64,000 nucleotides of DNA, from positions 124,001 through 188,000 of the forward strand of contig NZ_KB898875.1 in assembly GCF_000377905.1 (NCBI RefSeq), read 5' to 3'. Below, one piece after another: positions 1-11,287 of this stretch. This DNA comes from Thioalkalivibrio sp. ALMg11 (GTDB taxonomy: Bacteria; Pseudomonadota; Gammaproteobacteria; Ectothiorhodospirales; Ectothiorhodospiraceae). Within the stretch, counting starts at the first letter, position 1. Each line of letters begins with the position of its first letter. The notes below the pieces were generated by a model, which saw nothing but the letters and a program-made list of their open reading frames with translations, ran no database searches and had not been told where the DNA came from. The translations under genes were made by a program, and so were the position numbers.

Positions 1-2
1 AG

Positions 3-1121
3 CCGCCCGACCTCGAAGAGATGATGCGCAAGCTGTCGCGGCAGCTGAGCGGGATCTTTGGCGGGGGTGACAGTGGTGGCTCCGGCGGTTCCGGGAGTGG
101 CGGCATGGGGCGTGGCACGCAGGCCCTGGTCAGCCTGGGTCTGATCATTGCCGTGGTCGTCTGGCTGGCCTCTGGGTTCCATATCATCTCGGAAGGCGAG
201 CGCGGCGTCGTGTTGCGCTTCGGCGAGTTCCAGCAAGTGAAGAACCCGGGTCCGGGCTGGCACCTGCCGTACCCGATCGAGCGCGTCGAGATCGAGAATG
301 TCGACAACGTGCGAACCCTCTCCCATCGCGCCCTGATCGTGACCGGCGATGAAAACATCATCGACGTCGATATCGCGGTGCAGTACCGCGTCCTCGATCT
401 GGTCGATTATCTGTTCAATGTGCGCGACCCCGACACCACCGTGAACCAGGTGATGGAGTCGGCGATACGCGAGCGCATCGGCAAGAACAACCTCGACTTC
501 ATTCTCGGCGAGGGGCGTGGCGAGATCGCATCCTCCTCGCGGGTAGTGATGCAGGAAAACCTCGATTCATATGGCGCGGGCATTATCGTGACTGCCGTGT
601 CCATGCAGCAGGCGCAGCCGCCGGAGCCGGTACAGGAATCCTTTGCCGACGCCATCCGCGCCCGCGAGGACGAGGTGCGCTTCCGCAACGAGGCCGAGGC
701 CTACGCCAATGGCGTGATCCCGCGGGCCCGCGGTCAGGCCGCCCGCGTCATCGAGGAGGCCGAGGGTTACCAGGATCAGGTGATTGCGCGCGCCGAAGGT
801 GACGCCTCTCGCTTCGATCAGTTGCTGGCCGAATACCAGCAGGCGCCGGAGGTGACCCGCGATCGTCTGTACCTCGAGGCCGTCGAGGCCGTGCTGCAGG
901 ATTCCCGCAAGGTGATGCTGGATGTCGGCAGCAGCAACAACCTGATGATGCTGCCGCTGGATCAACTGTTCCAGGGGCAGCGCTCCACCACTAATTCCGG
1001 TGACACGCCAACACCGCGGCCGCTGGATACCAGCCGCAGCACGTTCGGCAACAGTGGCACGGGCACGAACCGACTGGGCGATCGCAGCCCGGCCGCCCAG
1101 CGTTCGCGGGAGGTTCGCTAA
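3..1121 (+). CDS. hflK: HflK, membrane protease regulatory subunit (5' end cut off)
   Basis: SPFH/prohibitin-family protein that with HflC forms a large periplasm-facing cage around the FtsH protease in the inner membrane. The reading frame is open from base 3 (PPDLEEMMRKL, typical HflK N-terminal region), so the true start lies outside the window; the ATG at 21 is probably internal. A Gly/Ser-rich linker is followed by one membrane segment (about residues 37-56 counted from that ATG), then the SPFH domain and an Ala/Glu-rich coiled region. The C-terminal tail is Ser/Thr/Pro-rich. The stop overlaps the hflC start (TAATG), so the two are translationally coupled. Confidence 0.95.
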   Translation, partial: PPDLEEMMRKLSRQLSGIFGGGDSGGSGGSGSGGMGRGTQALVSLGLIIAVVVWLASGFHIISEGERGVVLRFGEFQQVKNPGPGWHLPYPIERVEIENVDNVRTLSHRALIVTGDENIIDVDIAVQYRVLDLVDYLFNVRDPDTTVNQVMESAIRERIGKNNLDFILGEGRGEIASSSRVVMQENLDSYGAGIIVTAVSMQQAQPPEPVQESFADAIRAREDEVRFRNEAEAYANGVIPRARGQAARVIEEAEGYQDQVIARAEGDASRFDQLLAEYQQAPEVTRDRLYLEAVEAVLQDSRKVMLDVGSSNNLMMLPLDQLFQGQRSTTNSGDTPTPRPLDTSRSTFGNSGTGTNRLGDRSPAAQRSREVR

Positions 1122-2005
1122 TGTTACGCATCGTCGGTATTGCCGTAGTCGTGCTCGGGATCGTGGTCGCGTTGTCGACCTACACCGTCGACGAGCGCGA
1201 TCGCGTGATCAAGTTCGCCCTTGGGGAGATTCGCGAGGTCGACCCGGCCCCTGGGCTGCACTTCAAGTTCCCGTTGATCCAGAACGTCGAGAAGTTCGAC
1301 GCCCGGATCATGACGCTGAACATCCCGCCGGATCGGTTCCTGACCTCCGAGGCGAAGAACATCATTGTCGATTTCTACGCCAAGTGGCGGATCGACGATG
1401 TCGGCCAGTTCTATCGTGCCACTCGTGGTGACGAGCGCCTGGCCGAGGAGCGCCTGGCGCAGATCCTGCGCGACGGGATGCGTAACGAGTTTGCGCGCTT
1501 CGAGTTGCAGGACGTGGTCGCTGGCGAACGCCTGACGATCATGGGTGCGGTGCGCCAGACCGCGCTGGAGACCGCGCAGGAGCTGGGGATCGACCTGGTC
1601 GATGTCCGCATCCGCCGCATGGACCTCCCGGAGGAGGTGTCCGAGTCGGTGTACGAGCGTATGCGCGCCGAACGTCAGCGGGTCGCCCAGGATTTCCGCG
1701 CCCGCGGTCAGGAAGAGGCCGAACGCATCCGCTCGCGCGCCGACCGTGAACGCACGGTCATCCTGGCGAATGCCTATCGTGACTCGGAAGAGATCCGCGG
1801 TGCGGGTGATGCCATCGCCACCGAGACGCTGGGACGTTCGTTTGGCGAGGATCAGGAGTTCTTCCGCTTCTATCGGAGCCTGATTGCCTACCGCAACAGC
1901 ATGAGCGGCGAAAACAGCACCTTTATCCTGGAGCCGAACTCCGAGTTCTTCCAGTTCTTCAACGCCCCTGGTGGCGAACGCCCGGCGCCGCTGCCGACCC
2001 GGTAA
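1121..2005 (+). CDS. hflC: HflC, membrane protease regulatory subunit
   Basis: Partner of HflK in the HflKC-FtsH complex of the inner membrane. The 294-residue protein begins with a single N-terminal membrane anchor (about residues 4-20), followed by the SPFH domain and a long charged helix rich in Arg, Glu and Ala, as in the family. Length matches usual HflC. The ATG overlaps the hflK stop by one base, and a GC-rich hairpin with a short T run follows at 2057-2086, closing the hflKC transcript. Confidence 0.96.
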   Translation: MLRIVGIAVVVLGIVVALSTYTVDERDRVIKFALGEIREVDPAPGLHFKFPLIQNVEKFDARIMTLNIPPDRFLTSEAKNIIVDFYAKWRIDDVGQFYRATRGDERLAEERLAQILRDGMRNEFARFELQDVVAGERLTIMGAVRQTALETAQELGIDLVDVRIRRMDLPEEVSESVYERMRAERQRVAQDFRARGQEEAERIRSRADRERTVILANAYRDSEEIRGAGDAIATETLGRSFGEDQEFFRFYRSLIAYRNSMSGENSTFILEPNSEFFQFFNAPGGERPAPLPTR

Positions 2006-2056
2006 CGGGGTTCGGTTGCGGGCAGCCGTGGCTGCCTTGAAGGTGGCCGTTTGCAA

Positions 2057-2086
2057 CGGGCCCGGAAGATTCCGGGCCCGACTTTT
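2057..2086 (+). terminator. Rho-independent terminator after hflC
   Basis: An 11-bp perfect stem (2057-2067 with 2070-2080) and a 2-base loop are followed by ACTTTTG. It lies between hflC and hisZ, which argues against the longer upstream TTG start for hisZ at 2051. Confidence 0.7.
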
Positions 2087-2137
2087 GCCGGGCCGCCAAG
2101 CGGGCGTGGTGGATCACAGCACAAGGGCAGGGACGAG

Positions 2138-4623
<2,486 letters not shown>

Positions 4624-4631
4624 TTCAGATA

Positions 4632-4670
4632 GACACGTCGGGGCTCCCATCTTGCGAGCCCCGACGTGTC
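4632..4670 (+). terminator. Terminator-like hairpin after purA
   Basis: Perfect 15-bp stem (4632-4646 with 4656-4670) and a 9-base loop directly after the purA stop. It has no T run, so it may act as an RNA stabiliser or a bidirectional barrier against the minus-strand tRNA-Leu gene. Confidence 0.55.
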
Positions 4671-4766
4671 CGGTGGCGAAGCAGGTGGGATGTACCACGC
4701 GCAAAGATACGCCACCCTCACGGGTGTCGCTTCGCGTATAACAGGGATTCGGGTACAGCTAAAAAA

Positions 4767-4853
4767 TGGTGCCGAGGAGAGGACTTGAACCTCCACGGGG
4801 TTACCCCCACTAGCACCTGAAGCTAGCGCGTCTACCAATTCCGCCACCTCGGC
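4767..4853 (-). tRNA. tRNA-Leu (anticodon CAG)
   Basis: The minus strand reads GCCGAGG...CCTCGGC as acceptor stem, with an 87-nt body, a long variable arm (class II tRNA) and an anticodon loop TTCAGGT, giving CAG. The 3' CCA is genome-encoded (4767-4769) and is followed at once by six T on the transcribed strand, a likely terminator. Confidence 0.96.
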
Positions 4854-4905
4854 ACGAGGGACGACACACTGGGAAAACCGTGTGTCCTGCGCTTCAGGAG
4901 CGCGC

Positions 4906-4934
4906 AATATAGAGCGCGCCCGGGAGGCTGTCAA
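4906..4934 (-). promoter_or_regulatory. Sigma-70 promoter of tRNA-Leu
   Basis: On the minus strand a perfect -35 TTGACA (4929-4934) and a -10 TATATT (4906-4911) are separated by exactly 17 bases. A GC-rich discriminator (GCGCGC) follows, as expected for a stringently controlled stable-RNA promoter. It starts transcription about 45 bases upstream of the mature tRNA 5' end. Confidence 0.75.
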
Positions 4935-5096
4935 CGTCCCGGAGCGGGAATGTGCCCCTCCGGTGTGGTCGGCAGGGGGCGCGCAAACGCGTCCCCTGCG
5001 CAACAAAATTCCGCATGCCTCATAATGGGCGCTTTGCGCGCCCAGCCGGATTCCCGGCGAGGGGCTGCCCATTGCAACATCCACAGAGTTCACTGA

Positions 5097-8009
5097 ATGC
5101 CAAGACAACGTCGCAAGACCCCCGCCGATCCCAATTTCGAGCGCGAGGCGCAGAAATACGACAACCCCATCCCCAGTCGCGAGTTCATCCTCGGGCTTCT
5201 GCAGGAAGCCGACAATCCGTTGTCCTACGACGAGATCGCGGAACGTCTGAAGATCGACGACGAGGATCGCCTCGAGGCCCTGCGCCGCCGCCTGAAGGCG
5301 ATGGAGCGCGATGGGCAGGCCCTTTGCAACCGTCGCGGTGCCTATCTGCCAGTCAACCAGGAAGACCTGATCCGCGGGCGCGTGATCGGTCATCCCGACG
5401 GCTTCGGTTTCCTGGTGCCGGACGAGCAGGACGACGACCTGTTCCTGTCGCCCAAGCAGATGCGCGGGATCTTCCACGGTGACCGGGTCCTCGCTCGGGT
5501 CATGGGCGTGGACCGCCGTGGGCGCCGCGAGGGCGGGATCGTCGAGGTCCTGGAGCACAACACCACCCAGGTGGTCGGGCGCCTGAAGATCGAGGACGGT
5601 GTCGGCATCCTGACCCCGGACAACAAGCGCATCACCCACGACATCCTGGTGCCGCCGGATGGCCTGGGCGATGCCGTCGACGACCAGATCGTGGTCGTGC
5701 GCATCCGTCAATCTGCTTCGCGCACGGCGCGCCTGCGCGGGGATGTACAGGAAGTCCTGGGCGAGCATATGGCGCCGGGTATGGAGATCGACATCGCGAT
5801 CCGTGCCCACGCCCTGCCGCACGAGTGGCCGGACGAGGTCACGGCGGCGGCCGACGAGCTGGGCGCCGATGTGGCCGAGGCGGACAAGAAGGACCGCCTG
5901 GACCTGCGCGAGAAGCCGTTCGTCACGATCGATGGCGACGATGCCCGCGACTTCGACGACGCCCTGTACTGCGAGCCGGAAGGCAAGGGCTGGCGGTTGT
6001 GGGTTGCGATTGCCGACGTGTCGCATTACGTGCAGCGCGACGCCGCGCTGGATCGCGAGGCGCGCACCCGTGGCACGTCGGTATACTTCCCGAACAACGT
6101 GATTCCGATGTTGCCGGAGGCCCTGTCCAACGGTCTGTGCTCGCTGAATCCGAACGTCGATCGCCTGAGCATGATCTGCGAGATGGAGATCGGTGCGCGC
6201 GGGGCGCTGAAGAGCTATCGCTTCCACGAGGGACTGATCCGTTCGCACGCCCGCCTGATCTACGAGGACGTGGCCGCGATGCTCGACGGCGACGCGGCGC
6301 AGCGCGAGCAGAACGCGCACGTGATGCCGAACCTGGAAACGCTGCAGCAGGCCTTCAAGGCCCTGCACGCGGCCCGCAATCGCCGCGGCGCGATTGACTT
6401 CGACACCACCGAGACCAAGATCGTCTTCGGCGAGGACCGCAAGATCGAAAAGATCGTGCCGACCGTACGCAACGATGCGCATCGCCTGGTCGAGGAATGC
6501 ATGATCATGGCCAACGTGGCCGCCGCACGCTTCCTCAAGAAGCACAAGGTGCCGGCCCTGTACCGCATCCATGATCAGCCGCCGTCGGACAAGATCGACG
6601 ACCTGCGAGATTTCCTCAATGGCGCGGGCCTGAGCCTGGGCGGTGGTGACGAGCCGAGCCCCGCCGACTACACCGAAGTCCTGAAGGCAGCGCGCCAGCG
6701 CACCGACCAGCAGCTGATCCAGACCGTGCTGCTGCGTTCGCTGAGCCAGGCTGTGTATGCCCCGGAACTCGACGGCCACTTTGGCCTGGCGCTGGACGAC
6801 TACGCGCACTTCACCTCGCCGATCCGCCGCTATCCGGACCTGCTGGTGCATCGCGGTATTCGCCATGTGCTGCGCAAGGGCAGTGGCAAGGCCTTCCCGT
6901 ACTCGCATGGCGACATGGAGCAGCTGGGCGAGCATTGTTCGATGGCCGAGCGACGCGCCGACGACGCGACCCGCGACGCGGTGGCCTGGCTGAAGGCCGA
7001 GTATATGCAGGACAAGGTCGGCGAGACCTTCCCCGGCGTGGTGTCCGGTGTGACCGGCTTCGGTCTGTTCGTGGAGATCAAGGACGTCTACATCGAGGGC
7101 CTGGTCCATGTGACCAGCCTCGACAACGATTTCTACCACTTCGATCCGGCACGCCACAGCCTGACCGGCGAGCGCGGTGGCCGGGTGTTCCGTATCGGCG
7201 ACGAACTCCAGGTGCAGGTGGCCCGAGTGAGCCTGGATGATCGCAAGATCGACCTGGCCTTGGCTCAGGAAGCGGGTCAGCCGAGCCCCGCCGATCCGCC
7301 GCCAAAAAAGCGCAGCCGTCGTAGCAAGCGCCGCAAGGATGCCGATACGGCCCCGGTCGAGGCCGACGCCGAGCCGACCGCAGCAGCGCCCGAGCCGGAG
7401 GCAAAACCCACAGCAGCTGAGTCGGAAGCGCCCGCGGCCGATGATGACGGCCCGGCGCCGAAGAAGAAGCGCCGCCGTCGTGGTGGTCGCCGCCGTGGGG
7501 CCGCCGGTGGCGAGACGAGCCCGTCTGCCGAGCCGAGCCCGGGGAAAGAACCGGGCTCGGGGAAAGAGCCGAAACCGGGGAAAGAACCGAAACCGGGGAA
7601 AGAACCGAAACCGGGGAAAGAGCCGAGCTCGGGGAAAGAGCCGAGCCCAGGCAATGAAGCAAGCCCGGGCAATGAGGCAAGCCCGGGCAATGAGGCAAAC
7701 CCAGGCAATGAGGCAAGCCCAGGCAATGAGGCAAGCCCAGGCAATGAAGCGAGCCCGGGCAATGAACGCCGCCGGGGTAGCGGACGTGGCCGGGGCAACG
7801 AACGCAGCCCGCGGAACGCGCTGGATGAAGGTAACAGCGATGCCCCGGAACCGGGCAACGAGGCGGTTCCGCCGCCGCGACCCGAGGCCGACAAGGACGG
7901 AAATACCATTGTCGAGCCGAGTGCGGATCGGCCGGCCAAGGCCAAGGCCAAGGAATCGTCTGGGTCCGGACGTGGCCGCGGCCGCCGTCGACGTCCGTCC
8001 TCGTCCTGA
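5097..8009 (+). CDS. rnr: RNase R, 3'-5' exoribonuclease with repetitive C-terminal tail
   Basis: Processive exoribonuclease that degrades structured RNA and matures or decays stable RNAs. The 970-residue protein begins with the family start region ('NPIPSREFILGLL'), then cold-shock domains, the RNB catalytic domain (IDGDDARDFDDALY Asp cluster around residues 277-290) and an S1 domain (about 640-725). The long C-terminal tail is Lys/Arg-rich and includes an array of hexapeptide repeats at 7532-7766 (six or so EPxPGK, then about seven EAxPGN), well beyond the usual 800-residue length. rlmB follows, as in many Gammaproteobacteria. ATG 5097 fits the family N-terminus. Confidence 0.96.
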   Translation: MPRQRRKTPADPNFEREAQKYDNPIPSREFILGLLQEADNPLSYDEIAERLKIDDEDRLEALRRRLKAMERDGQALCNRRGAYLPVNQEDLIRGRVIGHPDGFGFLVPDEQDDDLFLSPKQMRGIFHGDRVLARVMGVDRRGRREGGIVEVLEHNTTQVVGRLKIEDGVGILTPDNKRITHDILVPPDGLGDAVDDQIVVVRIRQSASRTARLRGDVQEVLGEHMAPGMEIDIAIRAHALPHEWPDEVTAAADELGADVAEADKKDRLDLREKPFVTIDGDDARDFDDALYCEPEGKGWRLWVAIADVSHYVQRDAALDREARTRGTSVYFPNNVIPMLPEALSNGLCSLNPNVDRLSMICEMEIGARGALKSYRFHEGLIRSHARLIYEDVAAMLDGDAAQREQNAHVMPNLETLQQAFKALHAARNRRGAIDFDTTETKIVFGEDRKIEKIVPTVRNDAHRLVEECMIMANVAAARFLKKHKVPALYRIHDQPPSDKIDDLRDFLNGAGLSLGGGDEPSPADYTEVLKAARQRTDQQLIQTVLLRSLSQAVYAPELDGHFGLALDDYAHFTSPIRRYPDLLVHRGIRHVLRKGSGKAFPYSHGDMEQLGEHCSMAERRADDATRDAVAWLKAEYMQDKVGETFPGVVSGVTGFGLFVEIKDVYIEGLVHVTSLDNDFYHFDPARHSLTGERGGRVFRIGDELQVQVARVSLDDRKIDLALAQEAGQPSPADPPPKKRSRRSKRRKDADTAPVEADAEPTAAAPEPEAKPTAAESEAPAADDDGPAPKKKRRRRGGRRRGAAGGETSPSAEPSPGKEPGSGKEPKPGKEPKPGKEPKPGKEPSSGKEPSPGNEASPGNEASPGNEANPGNEASPGNEASPGNEASPGNERRRGSGRGRGNERSPRNALDEGNSDAPEPGNEAVPPPRPEADKDGNTIVEPSADRPAKAKAKESSGSGRGRGRRRRPSSS
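7532..7766 (+). repeat. In-frame 18-bp tandem repeat array in rnr
   Basis: About 13 consecutive 18-bp units encode hexapeptides of the form EPxPGK and then EAxPGN. Several units are identical at DNA level (for example gaaaccggggaaagaacc repeated three times), so copy number could change by slippage without breaking the frame. Confidence 0.9.
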
Positions 8010-8115
8010 GGCGCCGGGTGAGCCCGCGTCCGTTCCCCCGCTTGCTCGGGGGCCGCTCAGGCGATACCGGCCGGGACCTTGACCCGTGGCGGGATCGCCG
8101 CGCCGGAGGTCCACG

Positions 8116-8892
8116 ATGAGCAAGGGGGGCAAGGGCAGTCGCGCCGAGACCTTTGGTGGCATCCACGCGGTGGCCGCCGTGTTGCAGCGGGCCCCGGAGC
8201 GGGTCAAGCGGTTGCAGCTGGCGACTGACCCCATCGAGCCCGCCCTGGAGCGCCTGCGAGAGCTGGCGCAGGCGCGGGACATCTCGATCGAGCGGGTAGG
8301 CCGCGAGCGGCTGGATCAGCAGCTTCCGGGGTTCCAGAACCAGGGCGTGGTCGTGCACTGCACGCCGCGTCCGCTGCTGGACGAAAAGGCCCTGATCACC
8401 CGGGTGCGCGATGGCCTGGATCTGCTGCTGGTGCTCGACGGGGTGACCGACCCGCACAATCTCGGGGCCTGCCTGCGGACCGCCGATGCGGCCGGGGCCG
8501 GGGCGGTGGTCATGCCGCGCCATCACAGCGCCGCATTGACCCCCGCCGCCGTCAAGGTGGCGTCCGGGGCCGCCGAGACCGTGCCGGTGGTGACGGTCGG
8601 CAATCTCGCGCGGACCCTGGCGGCCCTGAAGGATGCCGGGATGTGGACCGTAGGCCTGGCCGGGGAGGGGGGGGAGAGCCTCTATGACCTGGACCTGCGC
8701 CCGCCGACCGCGATCGTCATGGGGGCCGAGGGCGAGGGCCTGCGGCGTCTGACCCGGGAGGCCTGTGACCACCTCGCGGCCCTGCCGATGCAGGGCGCCG
8801 TGGAGAGTCTCAACGTCTCTGTCGCCACGGGCGTCACCTTGTTCGAGGCCGTCCGTCAGCGCCGCGAAAGTCCGCCGTCTGGTTCTGCGTAG
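8116..8892 (+). CDS. rlmB: RlmB, 23S rRNA (guanosine-2'-O-)-methyltransferase
   Basis: SPOUT-family enzyme that methylates G2251 in the 23S rRNA P loop using S-adenosylmethionine. The N-terminal rRNA/ribosomal-protein-L30-like substrate domain starts at 'FGGIHAVAAVL'; the knotted SpoU domain carries 'DGVTDPHNLGACLRTADAAG' and the C-terminal motif 'SLNVSVATGVTLFE'. The product is 258 residues. ATG 8116 is preceded by GGAGG at good spacing, better than the in-frame ATG 30 bases upstream. It follows rnr. Confidence 0.96.
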   Translation: MSKGGKGSRAETFGGIHAVAAVLQRAPERVKRLQLATDPIEPALERLRELAQARDISIERVGRERLDQQLPGFQNQGVVVHCTPRPLLDEKALITRVRDGLDLLLVLDGVTDPHNLGACLRTADAAGAGAVVMPRHHSAALTPAAVKVASGAAETVPVVTVGNLARTLAALKDAGMWTVGLAGEGGESLYDLDLRPPTAIVMGAEGEGLRRLTREACDHLAALPMQGAVESLNVSVATGVTLFEAVRQRRESPPSGSA

Positions 8893-9064
8893 CCGGTAGC
8901 CTTCCGGGGGGTGGTGCAAACCCCTGTTTCGTCGGCTCCCTGCTTGTTGTTGGCGCCCGCTTCGGTTATCGTGTCGCGCCTTTCTGCCCTGCGGCTGCGT
9001 CCGCTGGGTCGAACCCTTGCCTCACCGCATTTGACGGGAGGCTGATACCCGCAAGGAGTTCCCG

Positions 9065-9469
9065 ATGCGTCACTACGAAGTAGTATTCCTGGTCCATCCG
9101 GACCAGAGCGAGCAGGTCCCGGCGATGATCGAGCGCTACAAGGGCCTGGTCGAAGGTCATGAAGGCAAGATCCACCGCCTGGAAGACTGGGGCCGCCGTC
9201 AGCTGGCCTACCCGATCCAGAAACTGGTGAAGGCCCACTACGTGCTCATGAACATCGAGGCCTCGGAAGAGGCGATGGAAGAACTCGCCAGTGCCTTCCG
9301 GTTCAACGATGCCGTGCTGCGCCACCTGGCGATGCGCATGGAAGAGGCCGTGACCGAGATCTCCCCGCTGGCCAAGGGCCAGGAAGAGGAGAGTGGCAAG
9401 GGCCGTCGCCGCGAGCGTGACGACGAGGGTGGCGAAGGCGCCTCCGACGACTCGGCTTCCGCCGAGTAA
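9065..9469 (+). CDS. rpsF: Ribosomal protein S6
   Basis: Small-subunit ribosomal protein, binding 16S rRNA together with S18. The 134-residue product begins [18 protein letters not shown], the standard S6 start, and ends in an acidic/basic low-complexity tail longer than the structured domain. An AAGGAG ribosome site lies just upstream. It heads the rpsF-rpsR-DUF2232-rplI group. Confidence 0.98.
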   Translation: MRHYEVVFLVHPDQSEQVPAMIERYKGLVEGHEGKIHRLEDWGRRQLAYPIQKLVKAHYVLMNIEASEEAMEELASAFRFNDAVLRHLAMRMEEAVTEISPLAKGQEEESGKGRRRERDDEGGEGASDDSASAE

Positions 9470-9511
9470 ATCTCGCCCGTTCGTTGACCGAATCATTGAA
9501 GGAGATCTGAC

Positions 9512-9736
9512 ATGGCCCGTTTTCCGCGTCGCCGCAAGTATTGCAAGTTCACCGCCGAAGGCATCGAGTACATCGATTACAAGGACCTGAATCTATTGAA
9601 GGGTTTTGTGACCGAGACCGGCAAGATCGTGCCCAGCCGCGTCACCGGCACCAGCGCGAAGTATCAGCGCCAGCTGGCCACCGCGGTGAAGCGTGCACGC
9701 TTCCTCGCCCTGCTGCCGTACAGCGACAACCACTAA
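9512..9736 (+). CDS. rpsR: Ribosomal protein S18
   Basis: Small-subunit ribosomal protein S18, 74 residues, basic, with the family pattern '[20 protein letters not shown]' and C-terminal '[10 protein letters not shown]'. AAGGAGAT lies 5-12 bases upstream of the ATG. It sits between rpsF and a membrane protein gene, a common gammaproteobacterial order. Confidence 0.98.
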   Translation: MARFPRRRKYCKFTAEGIEYIDYKDLNLLKGFVTETGKIVPSRVTGTSAKYQRQLATAVKRARFLALLPYSDNH

Positions 9737-9766
9737 GTCCCGCACCGGTTCGCCGGGGCCGTCGCC

Positions 9767-10702
9767 ATGCGCGTGCTGGCCGAATTTGCGATGAAAAGCC
9801 GGAGCCGCGCCGTGGGCGCGGTTTCCGGCTTTGGCGTGGCGGGCTTGTTCCTGCCTCCGGTGGCGCTGCTCAGCAGTGCGCTGATCGCGCTGGTGGGGCT
9901 GCGCGTCGGCCTGGGGCAGGCGCTCTTGGTGATGGCGCTGTCCGCTGTGCTGCTCGGGGTGGCGATGTTTGTCCTGATCCCGGAGGCCCCGCTGTTCGCG
10001 GGGGTGGTCGCCGGGGTTGTGCAGTGGGCGCCAGTGGCGCTGCTCGCCGAGCTGCTGCGGCGCACGGTCTCGTGGCGCATGACGCTGCAGGTCGCCGCCG
10101 CGGTCGCCGGGATCGGCGTGCTGGCCGCGCACCTGCTGGTGCCGGATCTCGAGTCCACCTGGGCCGAGGCTGGCATGGCGCTGCTGGGGCCTCTGGTCGA
10201 GGGCAGCGAGACCGGACCGCAGGAGCTGGAGGCGGGGCTGCGCCGCGCGGCGCCATACCTGACCGGGTTGTTGGCCGGGATCCTGCTGCTGAGCCTGACC
10301 CTTGCGGTGCTTCTGGGTCGCTACTGGCAGGCGCTGCTGTACAACCCGGGGGCCTTCGGCGAGGAGTTCCGGGGCCTGCAGTTCGGGCGGGTGCTGAGTG
10401 CCGTCACGCTGCTGCTGGCCGGTATCGGGCATCTGGGCCCGGTCCCGGTGGCCACGGAGCTGGCGTTCATCCTGGCGGTACTGTTCTTCCTGCAGGGGAT
10501 CGCGTTGATGCACGCGCTGACCGTCCGCCAGGGGATGAGCAGTTTCTGGCTGGTGGGGATGTACGTGCTCCTGGCCCTGGCCATGCCGCAGATGTTTCTG
10601 CTGCTGGCCACCATCGGGGTCATCGACGCCTGGGCGGATATCCGCGCGCGGCTGGGCCCCGGTTCCGCGCAGGGCGGGCAGGACAGTGACAACAATCCGT
10701 GA
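9767..10702 (+). CDS. DUF2232-type polytopic membrane protein
   Basis: A 311-residue, strongly hydrophobic protein with about eight predicted membrane segments spread over the whole length. Its place between rpsR and rplI matches the DUF2232 (YybS-like) inner-membrane proteins found at this locus in many Gammaproteobacteria. Function is unknown. The family assignment rests on position, length and hydropathy rather than a recognised motif. The first ATG (9767) is used; an internal ATG nine codons later is possible. Confidence 0.8.
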   Translation: MRVLAEFAMKSRSRAVGAVSGFGVAGLFLPPVALLSSALIALVGLRVGLGQALLVMALSAVLLGVAMFVLIPEAPLFAGVVAGVVQWAPVALLAELLRRTVSWRMTLQVAAAVAGIGVLAAHLLVPDLESTWAEAGMALLGPLVEGSETGPQELEAGLRRAAPYLTGLLAGILLLSLTLAVLLGRYWQALLYNPGAFGEEFRGLQFGRVLSAVTLLLAGIGHLGPVPVATELAFILAVLFFLQGIALMHALTVRQGMSSFWLVGMYVLLALAMPQMFLLLATIGVIDAWADIRARLGPGSAQGGQDSDNNP

Positions 10703-10770
10703 GACCGGTCCGAGACCGGTGTAGAATGCGCCCCTTCGGGGGCTGATCAAACGTTACAGGAATACCAAAG

Positions 10771-11220
10771 ATGGAAGTCATTCTGCTGGAAAAGATCGAT
10801 AACCTGGGCACCCTGGGCGACCGCGTCAAAGTGCGTCCGGGCTTTGCGCGCAACTTCCTGCTGCCGCAGGGCAAGGCCAAGTTCGCCACCGCCGAGAACA
10901 TCGCCGAATTCGAGGCGCGTCGCGCCGAACTGGAAAAGGCGGCCGCCGAGTCCCTGGCCGAGGCCGAGGCCCGCAAGGAAAAGCTGGACGCAACCGTGCT
11001 CGAGATCACCGCGAAGTCCGGTGGCGAAGGAAAGCTGTTCGGCTCCATCGGCCCGGCGGACATCGCCGATGCCCTGACCGCCAAGGGCACCGAAGTCGAA
11101 AAGCGCGAAGTGCGCATGCCGGAAGGTCCGCTGCGTACCACCGGTGAGTTCGAGATCGCCCTGCACCTGCACTCGGACGTGGACATCGACATCCGCGTCG
11201 TCGTGATCGGCGAAGAGTGA
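10771..11220 (+). CDS. rplI: Ribosomal protein L9
   Basis: Large-subunit protein with two RNA-binding domains joined by a long helix. The 149-residue product begins [17 protein letters not shown], has the N-domain signature '[14 protein letters not shown]', the Ala/Glu-rich linker helix (about residues 44-75) and the C-domain '[15 protein letters not shown]'. Length is standard. dnaB follows after 67 bases. Confidence 0.98.
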   Translation: MEVILLEKIDNLGTLGDRVKVRPGFARNFLLPQGKAKFATAENIAEFEARRAELEKAAAESLAEAEARKEKLDATVLEITAKSGGEGKLFGSIGPADIADALTAKGTEVEKREVRMPEGPLRTTGEFEIALHLHSDVDIDIRVVVIGEE

Positions 11221-11287
11221 TCCGAAGGACGTCGGGAAGGTGGCCCCACCGGGTCGCTGATGCCCGGCACATGGGCGGGTTCGTCGA

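Noticed and set aside
7532-7766. Possible CRISPR-like array
   Set aside because: The 18-bp units are contiguous without spacers, are in frame with rnr and encode hexapeptides.
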